A DNA stretch of 64,000 nt from Lachnospiraceae bacterium UBA7589 (lineage in GTDB: Bacteria; Bacillota; Clostridia; Lachnospirales; Lachnospiraceae): positions 1 to 64,000 of the forward strand of contig DLKL01000046.1 of assembly GCA_002476495.1 (NCBI GenBank), written 5' to 3'. This document shows, piece after piece, positions 52,996-61,409 of the stretch. The stretch's first letter is position 1. The number at the start of each line of letters is the position of its first letter. The translations under genes and the position numbers were made by a program. The notes beneath the pieces are model-generated. The model saw only the letters and a list, made by a program, of their open reading frames with translations, was not told where the DNA came from and searched no databases.

Positions 52996-55900
52996 TTAAA
53001 GAATTGACAAATTCTCTTCAAATAGATGTACAGTATTAAGATAAACATCCAGGGTCTCCAGAAGTTCATTATCCTCCCTCATCTCCTGATTTACCAGCAT
53101 ACTGTTAATAAGCTCAAATCTGTTTTTATCCTTTTTGTTGAACGCCTTTGTTTTGAGGGTTTCACTCTCTACCACATAGGAATTTCCCTGTATATCATCC
53201 TCAATATTATATACAATCCTCTCTCCGTGAAAAATAACAAGCTCCTTTACATACATGCCGGGTATCATTTCATCTATCCTGTCTGTTTTGTATGTCAGAC
53301 TCTGCCTTGAACCTGTATCAAATGCATATTTTACCTTTACCTGCCTCCCGGGTTCAGACTTGTATATAAGATATGTCTTAAGGAACACATCCAGAGGAAG
53401 CTTGATAAAGGATTTAAAGCTTTTGTAAAACGGTAATATTTTTCCGGCATCCATAAATTTACCCACATTAAGGCTTATCCATTCCTTCTGATCTTCTGTG
53501 TATCTGTCCAGCTTGCTGAAATGAAGGAGTAATGCCATTCTGGATATTTCATCATCAATGTTTCCCTTCATGGTTTCAATGTAAAGGCAGTCAAAAATAC
53601 TGCCCGGAGTCTGCACATCCTTTATAAGATAATTCATTGCAGCAAATCTTAAAAATGCTTTTACCACAAGTCCTCTGCTTCTTCCGTCATAGTAGGCTGT
53701 AAATATATCATATATATATTCCACATTTCCCTGTGCAAACATCATCTGTGCCAGGGTATTTTCCGCCAGAAGTGATATATCCTTAACCCTGTTACGCACA
53801 GTCTTGAACAGACCCGCCAACTCATCCAGATCCCCTTTAAAATTACTGATTATATAAGACAATATTCCTGCATTGACCTTACCCATCTTATACAGATGAA
53901 TACATATAGCCATAAGATCCTCATTGAGGAAGCCGTTGGAATCCTCCACACCATAATTGGCAAGTCTGAAGAGTTCCTCAGAATCAATCTCGTTAAAGCC
54001 ATACAGTTTAACAGCCTGAAATGCCTTATCAAACATATTCATATCAACCATATATGCAATAATAATCCTTGCATTGGCATGGTTAAGATACTCTATATCC
54101 AGCTTGCCCAGATATTTTTTCAAAACCTCTGCATCAAGATTTTCGTGATAATATTCTATTATATTGAGATATGCCTGTTGCTTATAATCATAGGAAATCT
54201 CATCACAGTTTACAATATCTCTTGCCGCATTAACTTCTATGGCTCTTTTGTAGGTAAAATCTCCCAGGTCTTCATAATTGTGCAGCAATACTCTGTAGTC
54301 CCTCGGACTGTATTGACAGCAGATTTGCATATATGCCTTCTCATCAACAATACGCTCAAGCCTGTATGGAATTGAACCGGCATATCTGTTTCCTTCTCCA
54401 TCCTCAAATATTATGGATGCAGTATTGGAGAGTATCTCTACATAGGCCTCTCCGTTTACAATAGGAACCCTCTGAACCTCCGAAAGCTCCTGATGAGTTA
54501 CAATAACTGCCCTTACTCCTTTATTAAAGCATACCAGCTTTCGTCTGAAGATAATATTAATCAGCTTGGATGCGTAAAGGGGATTAACTGTTTCCGGGTC
54601 GAGAAACTCATCATAAATTACTGTAAGGTCGTCACTTACCTTCCCCTTTATAATCATATTTTCCATAAAATCCTGCATGGTTGTGCAGTATTCGTGATAC
54701 ACCTTCATATGCTGTGACTTATTATATATGACATTAGCATATAAATATGCCAGTTCCTTCTCTGTAAGAGTATTTTTATAATTCAGATACATAAGCACAG
54801 ACTGGGGAATCAGGTCATACCTTGAAAAATTCATACTCTTTACAAAGCACTCATTAAGTCCGATGAATTTGAGAGATTTTTCAACTGCATCCCTATAAAA
54901 TCTATGGTATCTGTAATCCAGCTTGTTGGCACCGATAAGCATGGAGCATATACTTTTAAGAACCTCTTCACTCTTATTCTTATTATATATAGCTTCCATA
55001 ATTCCAAAGATTTTGGTATCGAACTCCTTGAAAGAGCCTGCAAGTCTTATGAATTCATCTATAACCTCATCGGCGATATATTTGTGCCTTAAGCCCCATC
55101 TTATGGCAGTAATCTCCAGGTCTGATATGCGCTTAAGCAGCAACGGATTGTTGTTAAACATCTCGCATATTTCCAGATACATGATAGGACTGTTATATCC
55201 TTCATGATAGAGATTTCTAATCTCTCTGTACAAAGCCTGGTAATCTTCAGAATATGTAGAATCAATAAAAAGCAGCAGCCAGAAATAAAATATCTTATCC
55301 TCCTGGGTTCTGTAATTACGCTTTATCATATTCTTTGCTTTCTCTATTGTCTCTTCATTTTTGTCCATGAGAGCTTTAAGGTATTCGTAATAGCATTTCT
55401 GCTTGTTATTCATAAGGGAATTGTCCACGTCAGCCTCTATACGCATAAATTCCTGTTCAACCCGCTCAATATCGCCCTGCATGATATTCATATGCATTGT
55501 ACCCAGCCTGTAAAGATCCTCCTCCGGAACATATCTGCACAGATTACCAAAGGCAAACATGGATCTGGATACATACTCCTTCAAAGGAATTCTGTCCATG
55601 CGGTAATCAAGGTAAGCCTTAGTCAGCTTGGTGGTATTAAGCTTAATCATATGATTCATGCTTCCCGCTTTAGGGTTGACCGGAATTTTTGTATTAGGTC
55701 TTGCAAGGGCAATCTCTATTTCTATACATTGATATATATTTTCAATTATTATCTTGCCTGAGGTAACTCCCTCGGGTACATTTTCAGGGGAAATAAGCAC
55801 ATCCAGGGTAAACAGATTACCCAGGAAATCAGAGCTCATAATATTCTTTCTGGCAGGTATAATAAAATCCGCTGTGGATTTTACCGTGGAATTAGTATAT

Positions 55901-56562
55901 CCCCATGTATTTTTACTGATATTAACGGTTATCTTTGAAAGTTCATCCGGCATCTCCACATTAATCTTTGCCTTTGATACAGAAAGAGTAAGGGCACGCT
56001 TTTTGTGAACATACACCAGATACTCCTCCAGAGCCTGGTTAACGGAGTGGCTCTCCAGAAGGCTGCTGTATATCTGCTTTGTAACTGTATCCTTATCGAT
56101 AAAGGTGCGCTTAAAATCATCCCGGACAAATATTCTTGCCGCCTCAGGCCAGTTACTTTCAGCCAGGGTTGCGAATTTGAACAAATCATCTATCTTATTG
56201 TCACCATACTTTACAAAAGGAGTGATTATGTCTATATCATACATAATCTTAAATTCTCCCCCGTCAGTAATTATACTTATATGCCCCTTGTAGTTCTTGC
56301 CTGCCTCAAGGCAGGTGGCATCAAATGTATAATTGACGTCAAATTTCCTGCTTATAAAGGTATGGTTTTCAAACCTCAGCATATACCTGCTGTCATAAAC
56401 CATAGCTTTAATAAGGTGATCATTGGTACTGCTTACATTAAAGCTTCCCGTATATTTTGTACCCGATTCTATATTAAGTTTTAAGAATTTCTCCGATATG
56501 GCAACCTCAGGTCTGTCTACCTGAAATTCACCCTTGGCATAATGCTCTACAATACCCTTCAT
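52996..56562 (-). CDS. DUF5717-type giant protein
   Basis: 1188-aa protein that I match to DUF5717, function unknown. Residues about 10-115 and 190-300 look like paired beta-sandwich domains (FLKLNIESGTKYTGSFNVSS; MPDELSKITVNISKNTWGYT). The long middle (about 310-700 and 790-1060) is alpha-helical repeat-like, suited to a scaffold. A beta stretch (about 710-770: RVPIVNGEAYVEILSNTASI) interrupts it. No signal peptide or transmembrane helix is seen. ATG 56562 has GAGGAAACAG before it; the longer frame starts at a GTG within that site. First gene of the operon, with promoter 56677-56705 and a leader of about 110 nt. Confidence 0.78.
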   Translation of the reverse strand: MKGIVEHYAKGEFQVDRPEVAISEKFLKLNIESGTKYTGSFNVSSTNDHLIKAMVYDSRYMLRFENHTFISRKFDVNYTFDATCLEAGKNYKGHISIITDGGEFKIMYDIDIITPFVKYGDNKIDDLFKFATLAESNWPEAARIFVRDDFKRTFIDKDTVTKQIYSSLLESHSVNQALEEYLVYVHKKRALTLSVSKAKINVEMPDELSKITVNISKNTWGYTNSTVKSTADFIIPARKNIMSSDFLGNLFTLDVLISPENVPEGVTSGKIIIENIYQCIEIEIALARPNTKIPVNPKAGSMNHMIKLNTTKLTKAYLDYRMDRIPLKEYVSRSMFAFGNLCRYVPEEDLYRLGTMHMNIMQGDIERVEQEFMRIEADVDNSLMNNKQKCYYEYLKALMDKNEETIEKAKNMIKRNYRTQEDKIFYFWLLLFIDSTYSEDYQALYREIRNLYHEGYNSPIMYLEICEMFNNNPLLLKRISDLEITAIRWGLRHKYIADEVIDEFIRLAGSFKEFDTKIFGIMEAIYNKNKSEEVLKSICSMLIGANKLDYRYHRFYRDAVEKSLKFIGLNECFVKSMNFSRYDLIPQSVLMYLNYKNTLTEKELAYLYANVIYNKSQHMKVYHEYCTTMQDFMENMIIKGKVSDDLTVIYDEFLDPETVNPLYASKLINIIFRRKLVCFNKGVRAVIVTHQELSEVQRVPIVNGEAYVEILSNTASIIFEDGEGNRYAGSIPYRLERIVDEKAYMQICCQYSPRDYRVLLHNYEDLGDFTYKRAIEVNAARDIVNCDEISYDYKQQAYLNIIEYYHENLDAEVLKKYLGKLDIEYLNHANARIIIAYMVDMNMFDKAFQAVKLYGFNEIDSEELFRLANYGVEDSNGFLNEDLMAICIHLYKMGKVNAGILSYIISNFKGDLDELAGLFKTVRNRVKDISLLAENTLAQMMFAQGNVEYIYDIFTAYYDGRSRGLVVKAFLRFAAMNYLIKDVQTPGSIFDCLYIETMKGNIDDEISRMALLLHFSKLDRYTEDQKEWISLNVGKFMDAGKILPFYKSFKSFIKLPLDVFLKTYLIYKSEPGRQVKVKYAFDTGSRQSLTYKTDRIDEMIPGMYVKELVIFHGERIVYNIEDDIQGNSYVVESETLKTKAFNKKDKNRFELINSMLVNQEMREDNELLETLDVYLNTVHLFEENLSIL

Positions 56563-56586
56563 CTGTTTCCTCACCGTATTTTTAAC

Positions 56587-56614
56587 TTGATATTATTTGT
56601 CTAAATGCTATAAT
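56587..56614 (+). promoter_or_regulatory. plus-strand promoter for the aminotransferase-like gene
   Basis: TTGATA (56587-56592), 16-nt spacer, TATAAT (56609-56614). It leaves a leader of about 130 nt before 56751 and overlaps the 5' region of the divergent DUF5717 operon. Confidence 0.6.
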
Positions 56615-56676
56615 GAAAATATGTATTCTTTCATTTGTACATACTTTTTCTATTTGTCTATTTTATCACGAAGTAC

Positions 56677-56705
56677 ATTATAACACAAAGTATTACATTT
56701 TTGAA
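56677..56705 (-). promoter_or_regulatory. promoter of the DUF5717-DUF5716 operon
   Basis: Minus strand TTCAAA (56705-56700), 17-nt spacer, extended-like TGT-TATAAT (56682-56677). Confidence 0.6.
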
Positions 56706-56750
56706 AGTCATTAGGGGTTTTTTTATAAATATTATTTAGGGGGATACAAT

Positions 56751-57806
56751 ATGAGCAATTCACCACTCCGTCTGGAGCAGTACGACACTATTTTGTATAA
56801 TGCTAATCTCAATCCAATGGGGGTTCCTGAATCCGTAGTAAAAGCAATTACAGAAAACGCTTCCCAGGTTTCAAGATACCCTGTGGATTACTACGGTAAT
56901 CTGAAGCAGGCCATAGGTACATATTGCGGCTGTGACAGTAATCACATAATTATGGCAAACGGTTCATCTGATATGCTGAGAACCTTTATTTCCCTTATCG
57001 CCCCTCAAAAGGCAATGGTTCTGGTTCCCTCCTCCCCGGAATACGAAAGCATACTGGAAATCTACGGAACCGGAGTTGAATACTATCAGCTGAAGGAGGA
57101 AGAAGGATATGAATTCAGACTAAGTGACTTTGTCGCCGGACTGGATTCATCCCTGGATATGATTATAATAGGCAACCCAAACAATCCCACCTCCCGGCTT
57201 ATCTCCAGGGAGGACATGGAAACCCTGGCTGACGTATGCAAGGAGCTGGATATATTTCTTGTTATAGATGAAACCTATATAGAATTCGCAGAAAACTATG
57301 AACAGATTACCTGTGTTCCTCTGGTAAAGGAATACAATAACATAGTCATTTTCCGGAGTGTATCACGGTTTTTTTCCGTTCCCGGAATGTGCTTTGCCTA
57401 TGCAATAATGAACAATCCTGATTATATGTCAGTGCTGGATATAACCACCCCTGCGGATAAAATATCCACCTTAACTGCCATAGCATGCACCCGGATGGTA
57501 AAGGATACGGAATACATATATGCTTCACGTTCACAGATATTTACCGAACGCAACCTTATATATTCTGCCATGTCCACCTGCAGGAATCTCAGACTTTACA
57601 AGCCATATGCCAATTTTATGCTTGCCAGGATACTTAAGAAGGATATTTTCGCCCGGGATATAGCCGATGCATGTAAGCTTAAGGGTCTGATAATCAAAAC
57701 CTGTGAGGATTTCCGCGGTCTTGACAACACCTATATAAGATTCTGCTTTATGAATCCAAAGGACAATGACGTCCTTGTAAACACAATCCTGGAGCAGTTA
57801 AAATAA
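56751..57806 (+). CDS. HisC/CobD-like aminotransferase fold lacking the PLP lysine
   Basis: 351-aa fold-type I aminotransferase relative, closest by pattern to histidinol-phosphate aminotransferase or CobD. Kept features: NLNPMGVPESV, MANGSSDMLRTFI, GNPNNPTSRL, VIDETYIEF (D173, Y176) and C-terminal YIRFCF. The Schiff-base lysine of the SxSKxxxxPGLRxGY motif is Arg206 here (FRSVSRFFSVPGMCFAY), and the phosphate-binding Arg after it is Cys. The codon reads CGG. So normal PLP transamination is unlikely; it may be a pseudoenzyme, a binder or a structural partner. Strong RBS (AGGGGG). It is 20 nt ahead of a glycosyltransferase gene, so a role in a surface-glycan pathway is possible. Confidence 0.82.
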   Translation: MSNSPLRLEQYDTILYNANLNPMGVPESVVKAITENASQVSRYPVDYYGNLKQAIGTYCGCDSNHIIMANGSSDMLRTFISLIAPQKAMVLVPSSPEYESILEIYGTGVEYYQLKEEEGYEFRLSDFVAGLDSSLDMIIIGNPNNPTSRLISREDMETLADVCKELDIFLVIDETYIEFAENYEQITCVPLVKEYNNIVIFRSVSRFFSVPGMCFAYAIMNNPDYMSVLDITTPADKISTLTAIACTRMVKDTEYIYASRSQIFTERNLIYSAMSTCRNLRLYKPYANFMLARILKKDIFARDIADACKLKGLIIKTCEDFRGLDNTYIRFCFMNPKDNDVLVNTILEQLK

Positions 57807-57826
57807 TCTGTCAAAAAGGAGTTTTT

Positions 57827-58882
57827 ATGATTTCCGTATGCATCATAACAAAAAATGAATGTGATAATCTTAACATCTGTCTTGAAAGACTTGCAAAATA
57901 TCCTGTTGAGCTGGTAGTTGTAGACACCGGCTCGACAGATAACACAAAGAAGATCGCCTCGAAATATACAAGCAATATTTATGATTTTTCATGGTGCAAT
58001 GACTTTTCCGCTGCCCGTAACTTTGCTGTTTCAAAAGCAAAAGAGGAATACATACTTATGATTGACACCGACGAATTTGTAGATAGTTTTGACTACGACA
58101 AAGTAACAACCCTTGTCAAGGCAAACCCTGATTCGGTGGGGCAGATTCACAGAAAAAATCTATTTGATAATAACGGTTCTCCCATGAACAGCAACGAGCT
58201 TATCAGTCGCCTGTTCCCAAAGAGTATTTATACCTATACCGGAAGTATTCATGAACAGCTTGTGAATATATCCGAGCCGGACATGAGATATAGCACATAC
58301 CCGCTTCCCATCTTTTCTACTCATGTGGGATATCAGGGCAGTCCGGAAAAGCGAAGAAAAAAGGGGGAAAGAAATCTTACGTTGCTCCTTAAGGAATATG
58401 ATAAAAATCCTTCTGATACCTATATATTATATCAGATTGGCAAAGCCTTTTTTTATCTTCATGATTACAACAATGCCATAGTTTATTTTGAAAAGGCCAT
58501 GGAGCTTCCAATGAATAATCGTCTGGGGTATGTGAGTAATATTATGTCAACCTACGCATACTGCCTTATTAATTTGAAGCAATATTCCAAAGCTCTTATT
58601 CTCGAGGCCGTATTTGACGATTTTTCATACAGCAGTGACTTTCTTTTCGTTATGGGGCTCATATATATGTATAATGCCAGATTTCAGGATGCCATAGACT
58701 GCTTTTATGGCGCCACTAAAATAGATAAATGTGATGTAGAAGGAGTCAATTCCTTCCTGGCCTTTTATAATATAGGTGTTATATTTGAATGTCTGGGAGA
58801 TAAGCAAAGAGCTCTTGGCTTTTATAAACAATGTGGCTCATATCCTCCTGCCGGGGAGGGAATTACCCGTTGTTCATCATAA
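57827..58882 (+). CDS. family 2 glycosyltransferase with C-terminal TPR region
   Basis: 351-aa GT-A enzyme. N-terminal catalytic domain: ISVCIITKNECDNLNICLER, VVVDTGSTDNTKKIA, and metal/nucleotide-binding DTDEF. Residues about 190-345 are tetratricopeptide-like (NPSDTYILYQIGKAFFYLHD, YNNAIVYFEKAMEL, DAIDCFYGATKIDK). This architecture is known from protein-modifying glycosyltransferases of the SunS/EpsE-like group. AAAGGAG before ATG. Its 3' end overlaps the convergent polyol-phosphate dehydrogenase gene by 20 nt. Given nearby flagellin and LicD genes, modification of flagellin or a surface glycan is likely (inference). Confidence 0.87.
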   Translation: MISVCIITKNECDNLNICLERLAKYPVELVVVDTGSTDNTKKIASKYTSNIYDFSWCNDFSAARNFAVSKAKEEYILMIDTDEFVDSFDYDKVTTLVKANPDSVGQIHRKNLFDNNGSPMNSNELISRLFPKSIYTYTGSIHEQLVNISEPDMRYSTYPLPIFSTHVGYQGSPEKRRKKGERNLTLLLKEYDKNPSDTYILYQIGKAFFYLHDYNNAIVYFEKAMELPMNNRLGYVSNIMSTYAYCLINLKQYSKALILEAVFDDFSYSSDFLFVMGLIYMYNARFQDAIDCFYGATKIDKCDVEGVNSFLAFYNIGVIFECLGDKQRALGFYKQCGSYPPAGEGITRCSS

Positions 58883-59921
58883 TCTTTATATAATCCTCTT
58901 TTTTGTTTTTCATAATGTCAAAGCCCTCAATAATATGCTCCAAATCATATGTATGTGAAATAAGTGTTTCGGGATTTATTTCACCTCTTTCGAGGCAGCC
59001 CAATACATAACGCCAGTCATCATTTACATCACCCGTAAATGCAGAATTCCATGTTCCGGTAATTTTTAGCTGATTACGGAGAATTTTCCAGAACGTATTT
59101 TTGGGGAAATTCATATCTGTGTATGGATTTCCCACTAAAACTATACTGCCACCCGGCTTTGCAATATCAATAATATCAGATACAATCTCATTTTTTCCTA
59201 CACATTCAAAGAACAAATCCGGACCGTTTCCTTCTGTATGCTCTGATATCCAGCTCTTAACGTCGTTGCTCCTGCTGTCGCAATAGCAGTCCGCACTTAT
59301 ATTAAGCTCCTTTATCTTTTCCCTTTGAAAGTCCTTGTTCCCTATCACAAGAAGCTTTTTAACTCCTGACTGTTTTAAAAACATAGCAAGAAGAAGGCCT
59401 ATTGTTCCAAGCCCCCACACTACCACAGTATTATGTATTATATCCTTATTATTCATTAGAAAAATGCCTCTTCTCATGGCATGAACCGACACTGCCATAG
59501 GCTCAAGCATGGCAGCCTGCTCATAGGTAACATTGTGAGGAAGCTCTATAAGATTTGTTTCCGGAACAGAGACATATTCAGCAAATCCACCATCTCTTCT
59601 GGAGCCAAGATAACTATAATTTCTGCACATCTCATAAAAGCCTTTTTTGCACGGCTCACATTTTCGGCAGGGAATGAGAGGAAATATACCCACTCTTTTC
59701 CCCGACCACAGGGATTGGCTTTCCTTCTCTACAATTCCGGAAAACTCATGTCCTATAATAAGAGGCTTCACATGGGCGCCGGTTTCATATACCCGGGGTA
59801 TGTCAGAGCCACAGATTCCGGTTGTTTTTACCTTTACCAGTACCTCACCATCCCGGCAGTATGGCTTTGTCACTTCCTCATATCTGAAATCATTAATGTC
59901 ATGTAATACCCATGCCTTCAT
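58863..59921 (-). CDS. zinc-dependent polyol-phosphate dehydrogenase (GatD/TarJ-like)
   Basis: 352-aa medium-chain dehydrogenase. Catalytic zinc ligands in GICGSDIPRVY and GHEFSG; structural zinc cysteines in CRKCEPCKKGFYEMC; NAD motif VVWGLGTIGLLLA. The C-terminal GTWNSAF stretch resembles galactitol-1-phosphate 5-dehydrogenase. It is encoded 4 nt after an IspD/TarI-like cytidylyltransferase, as in tarIJ or abp-type pairs that make CDP-ribitol or CDP-arabinitol. It should reduce a ketopentose (or ketose) phosphate to the polyol phosphate. Which sugar is used is not fixed by sequence; the adjacent Rpe-like gene suggests xylulose-5-phosphate may be the substrate. Confidence 0.85.
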   Translation of the reverse strand: MKAWVLHDINDFRYEEVTKPYCRDGEVLVKVKTTGICGSDIPRVYETGAHVKPLIIGHEFSGIVEKESQSLWSGKRVGIFPLIPCRKCEPCKKGFYEMCRNYSYLGSRRDGGFAEYVSVPETNLIELPHNVTYEQAAMLEPMAVSVHAMRRGIFLMNNKDIIHNTVVVWGLGTIGLLLAMFLKQSGVKKLLVIGNKDFQREKIKELNISADCYCDSRSNDVKSWISEHTEGNGPDLFFECVGKNEIVSDIIDIAKPGGSIVLVGNPYTDMNFPKNTFWKILRNQLKITGTWNSAFTGDVNDDWRYVLGCLERGEINPETLISHTYDLEHIIEGFDIMKNKKEDYIKIMMNNG

Positions 59922-59925
59922 ATAT

Positions 59926-60627
59926 TTATCTCCTTACATATTCTTCAAATCGCCTAAGGTCATCAGGAGTAGTAATCTTGTAATTGCTTTCATCCCCTCT
60001 TGTCATGACAATATCCATGCCATACAAAACGGCCGGTTCACTGGAGCCTTTTATCGCAAGCATTTTTTCCGGTTTCAGAGCCTTACATGCACTGTAATAT
60101 TTTCCAAGAGCAAAGACCTCCGGTGCCTGCCCGGCAAAAACCTTTTCTCTTTTTATAAGGCCTGAAATGCTTTGTCCATCCTCACTCATATATATGGTAT
60201 CCTTCATAGGAAGAACAGGCATAACACCCTCATGCCCCTCAACACACTCAAAGCACCTTTGTATAATGTCATGGGTAACCAGAGGTCTGGCTCCGTCATG
60301 AATCATTACAAAATCTTCCTTCCCTGCAAATTCCATAATTTTTTCAAGACCATTCACAACGGAAAGCTGCCTGGTTTCTCCGGGAAGGGCAAAGCCCATG
60401 AATTTATCCACGTTGTGTCTTTTTTTCATATTGGCAATCCGGACTTCCATATACGAATGCCACCCTGCATCGGCTACAACGCACACCTTGTCTATCAGCG
60501 CTGAGGAAAAAATAACATCCATACAATATTCTACTATCATTCTTCCGTTTACCCTGATGTACTGCTTTGGAATATCCATCCCCATACGGGTGCCTGTTCC
60601 TCCCGACAGAATAAGTGCAATATTCAT
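59926..60627 (-). CDS. IspD/TarI-like cytidylyltransferase
   Basis: 233-aa CTP:sugar/polyol-phosphate cytidylyltransferase. Nucleotide-binding GGTGTRMGMDIPKQY; FVMIHDGARPLVT; and GDESNYKITTPDDLRRFE, the last shared by IspD and TarI. Context decides between the two: a polyol-phosphate dehydrogenase follows at 4 nt and a LicD-type transferase lies upstream. So CDP-polyol formation (CDP-ribitol, CDP-arabinitol or similar) is more likely than the MEP isoprenoid pathway. Start has a GGAAGGCAGGT site. Confidence 0.87.
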   Translation of the reverse strand: MNIALILSGGTGTRMGMDIPKQYIRVNGRMIVEYCMDVIFSSALIDKVCVVADAGWHSYMEVRIANMKKRHNVDKFMGFALPGETRQLSVVNGLEKIMEFAGKEDFVMIHDGARPLVTHDIIQRCFECVEGHEGVMPVLPMKDTIYMSEDGQSISGLIKREKVFAGQAPEVFALGKYYSACKALKPEKMLAIKGSSEPAVLYGMDIVMTRGDESNYKITTPDDLRRFEEYVRR

Positions 60628-60670
60628 ATATTACCTGCCTTCCGATTAAAATCAATAATGGCTTTAGTAA

Positions 60671-61333
60671 TTAAAGCTTAAGATTTCTTATTTCCCTTAC
60701 AATATCCCCATAGGCTCTGTTCTTTCCAAAAAGAATTGTGGTTCCAAGCACAAAGCCTCTTATTCCCTTAGGGGCAAATTCCTTTATCCTGTCTATGCCA
60801 CAGGCTCCGTCCCAGTAAAGTCTAAAGCCCATCTCATCCCTGAGTGACAAAAGCTTATCTATCTTATGTCCCACATAAGGCAGGTACATCTGACCTGCAT
60901 TTCCGGGATTAACGGACATGACCAATACCTTATCTACTATTCTGAGCATCTCATATACTGTCTCCACCGAGGTTCCGGGATTTATAGCAATCCCCGGCAC
61001 CATACCTGCATCAATGATAGCCTGAAGGGTCGTAGACGGATGATATTCCGCCTCAGGGTGAATATAAATTGTGTCACCCTTTCTAAGATGCTTAAGAAAC
61101 AGCTCAATACGGTTATTGGGATGCTCTATCATAAGATGAACGTCCAGAGGAGTCTTTGTTGCCTCCGCTATATATCTCATATCATTTAATGACATGGCAA
61201 AATTAGGCACATATCTTCCATCCATAATATCTATATGAAAGGAGTCTATTCCTGCCTCATCCAGCAGTTTTACCTCTTTGGCAAGACTGCCAAAATCTGC
61301 ACACATCATAGATGCATTTAATTCAAATTTCAT
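60671..61333 (-). CDS. ribulose-phosphate 3-epimerase-like protein
   Basis: 220-aa TIM barrel. Motifs: LNASMMCADFGSLAKEV, HIDIMDGRYVPNFA, DVHLMIEHPNNRI, LVMSVNPGNAGQMYLP and YWDGACGIDRI. The metal-site His and Asp residues are kept, including Asp in WDGAC. Several positions differ from housekeeping Rpe (NPGNAG for NPGFGG; SMMCADF for SILSADF). ATG 61333 has GAGGAG; 61348 does not. Being between LicD and the cytidylyltransferase, it probably supplies the ketopentose phosphate (D-xylulose-5-P from D-ribulose-5-P, or a related sugar) that the dehydrogenase reduces. A specialised paralogue rather than the cell's main Rpe. Confidence 0.85.
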   Translation of the reverse strand: MKFELNASMMCADFGSLAKEVKLLDEAGIDSFHIDIMDGRYVPNFAMSLNDMRYIAEATKTPLDVHLMIEHPNNRIELFLKHLRKGDTIYIHPEAEYHPSTTLQAIIDAGMVPGIAINPGTSVETVYEMLRIVDKVLVMSVNPGNAGQMYLPYVGHKIDKLLSLRDEMGFRLYWDGACGIDRIKEFAPKGIRGFVLGTTILFGKNRAYGDIVREIRNLKL

Positions 61334-61409
61334 ACAATTTCTCCTCACTGATTATATTGAGAATGTTATTACCTATAAACAATTTTAACCACACAGACAA
61401 GTTACCCAT

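Noticed and set aside
59926..60627. IspD of the MEP isoprenoid pathway
   Set aside because: The sequence alone allows it, but the 4-nt linkage to a polyol-phosphate dehydrogenase and the LicD context favour a CDP-polyol role.
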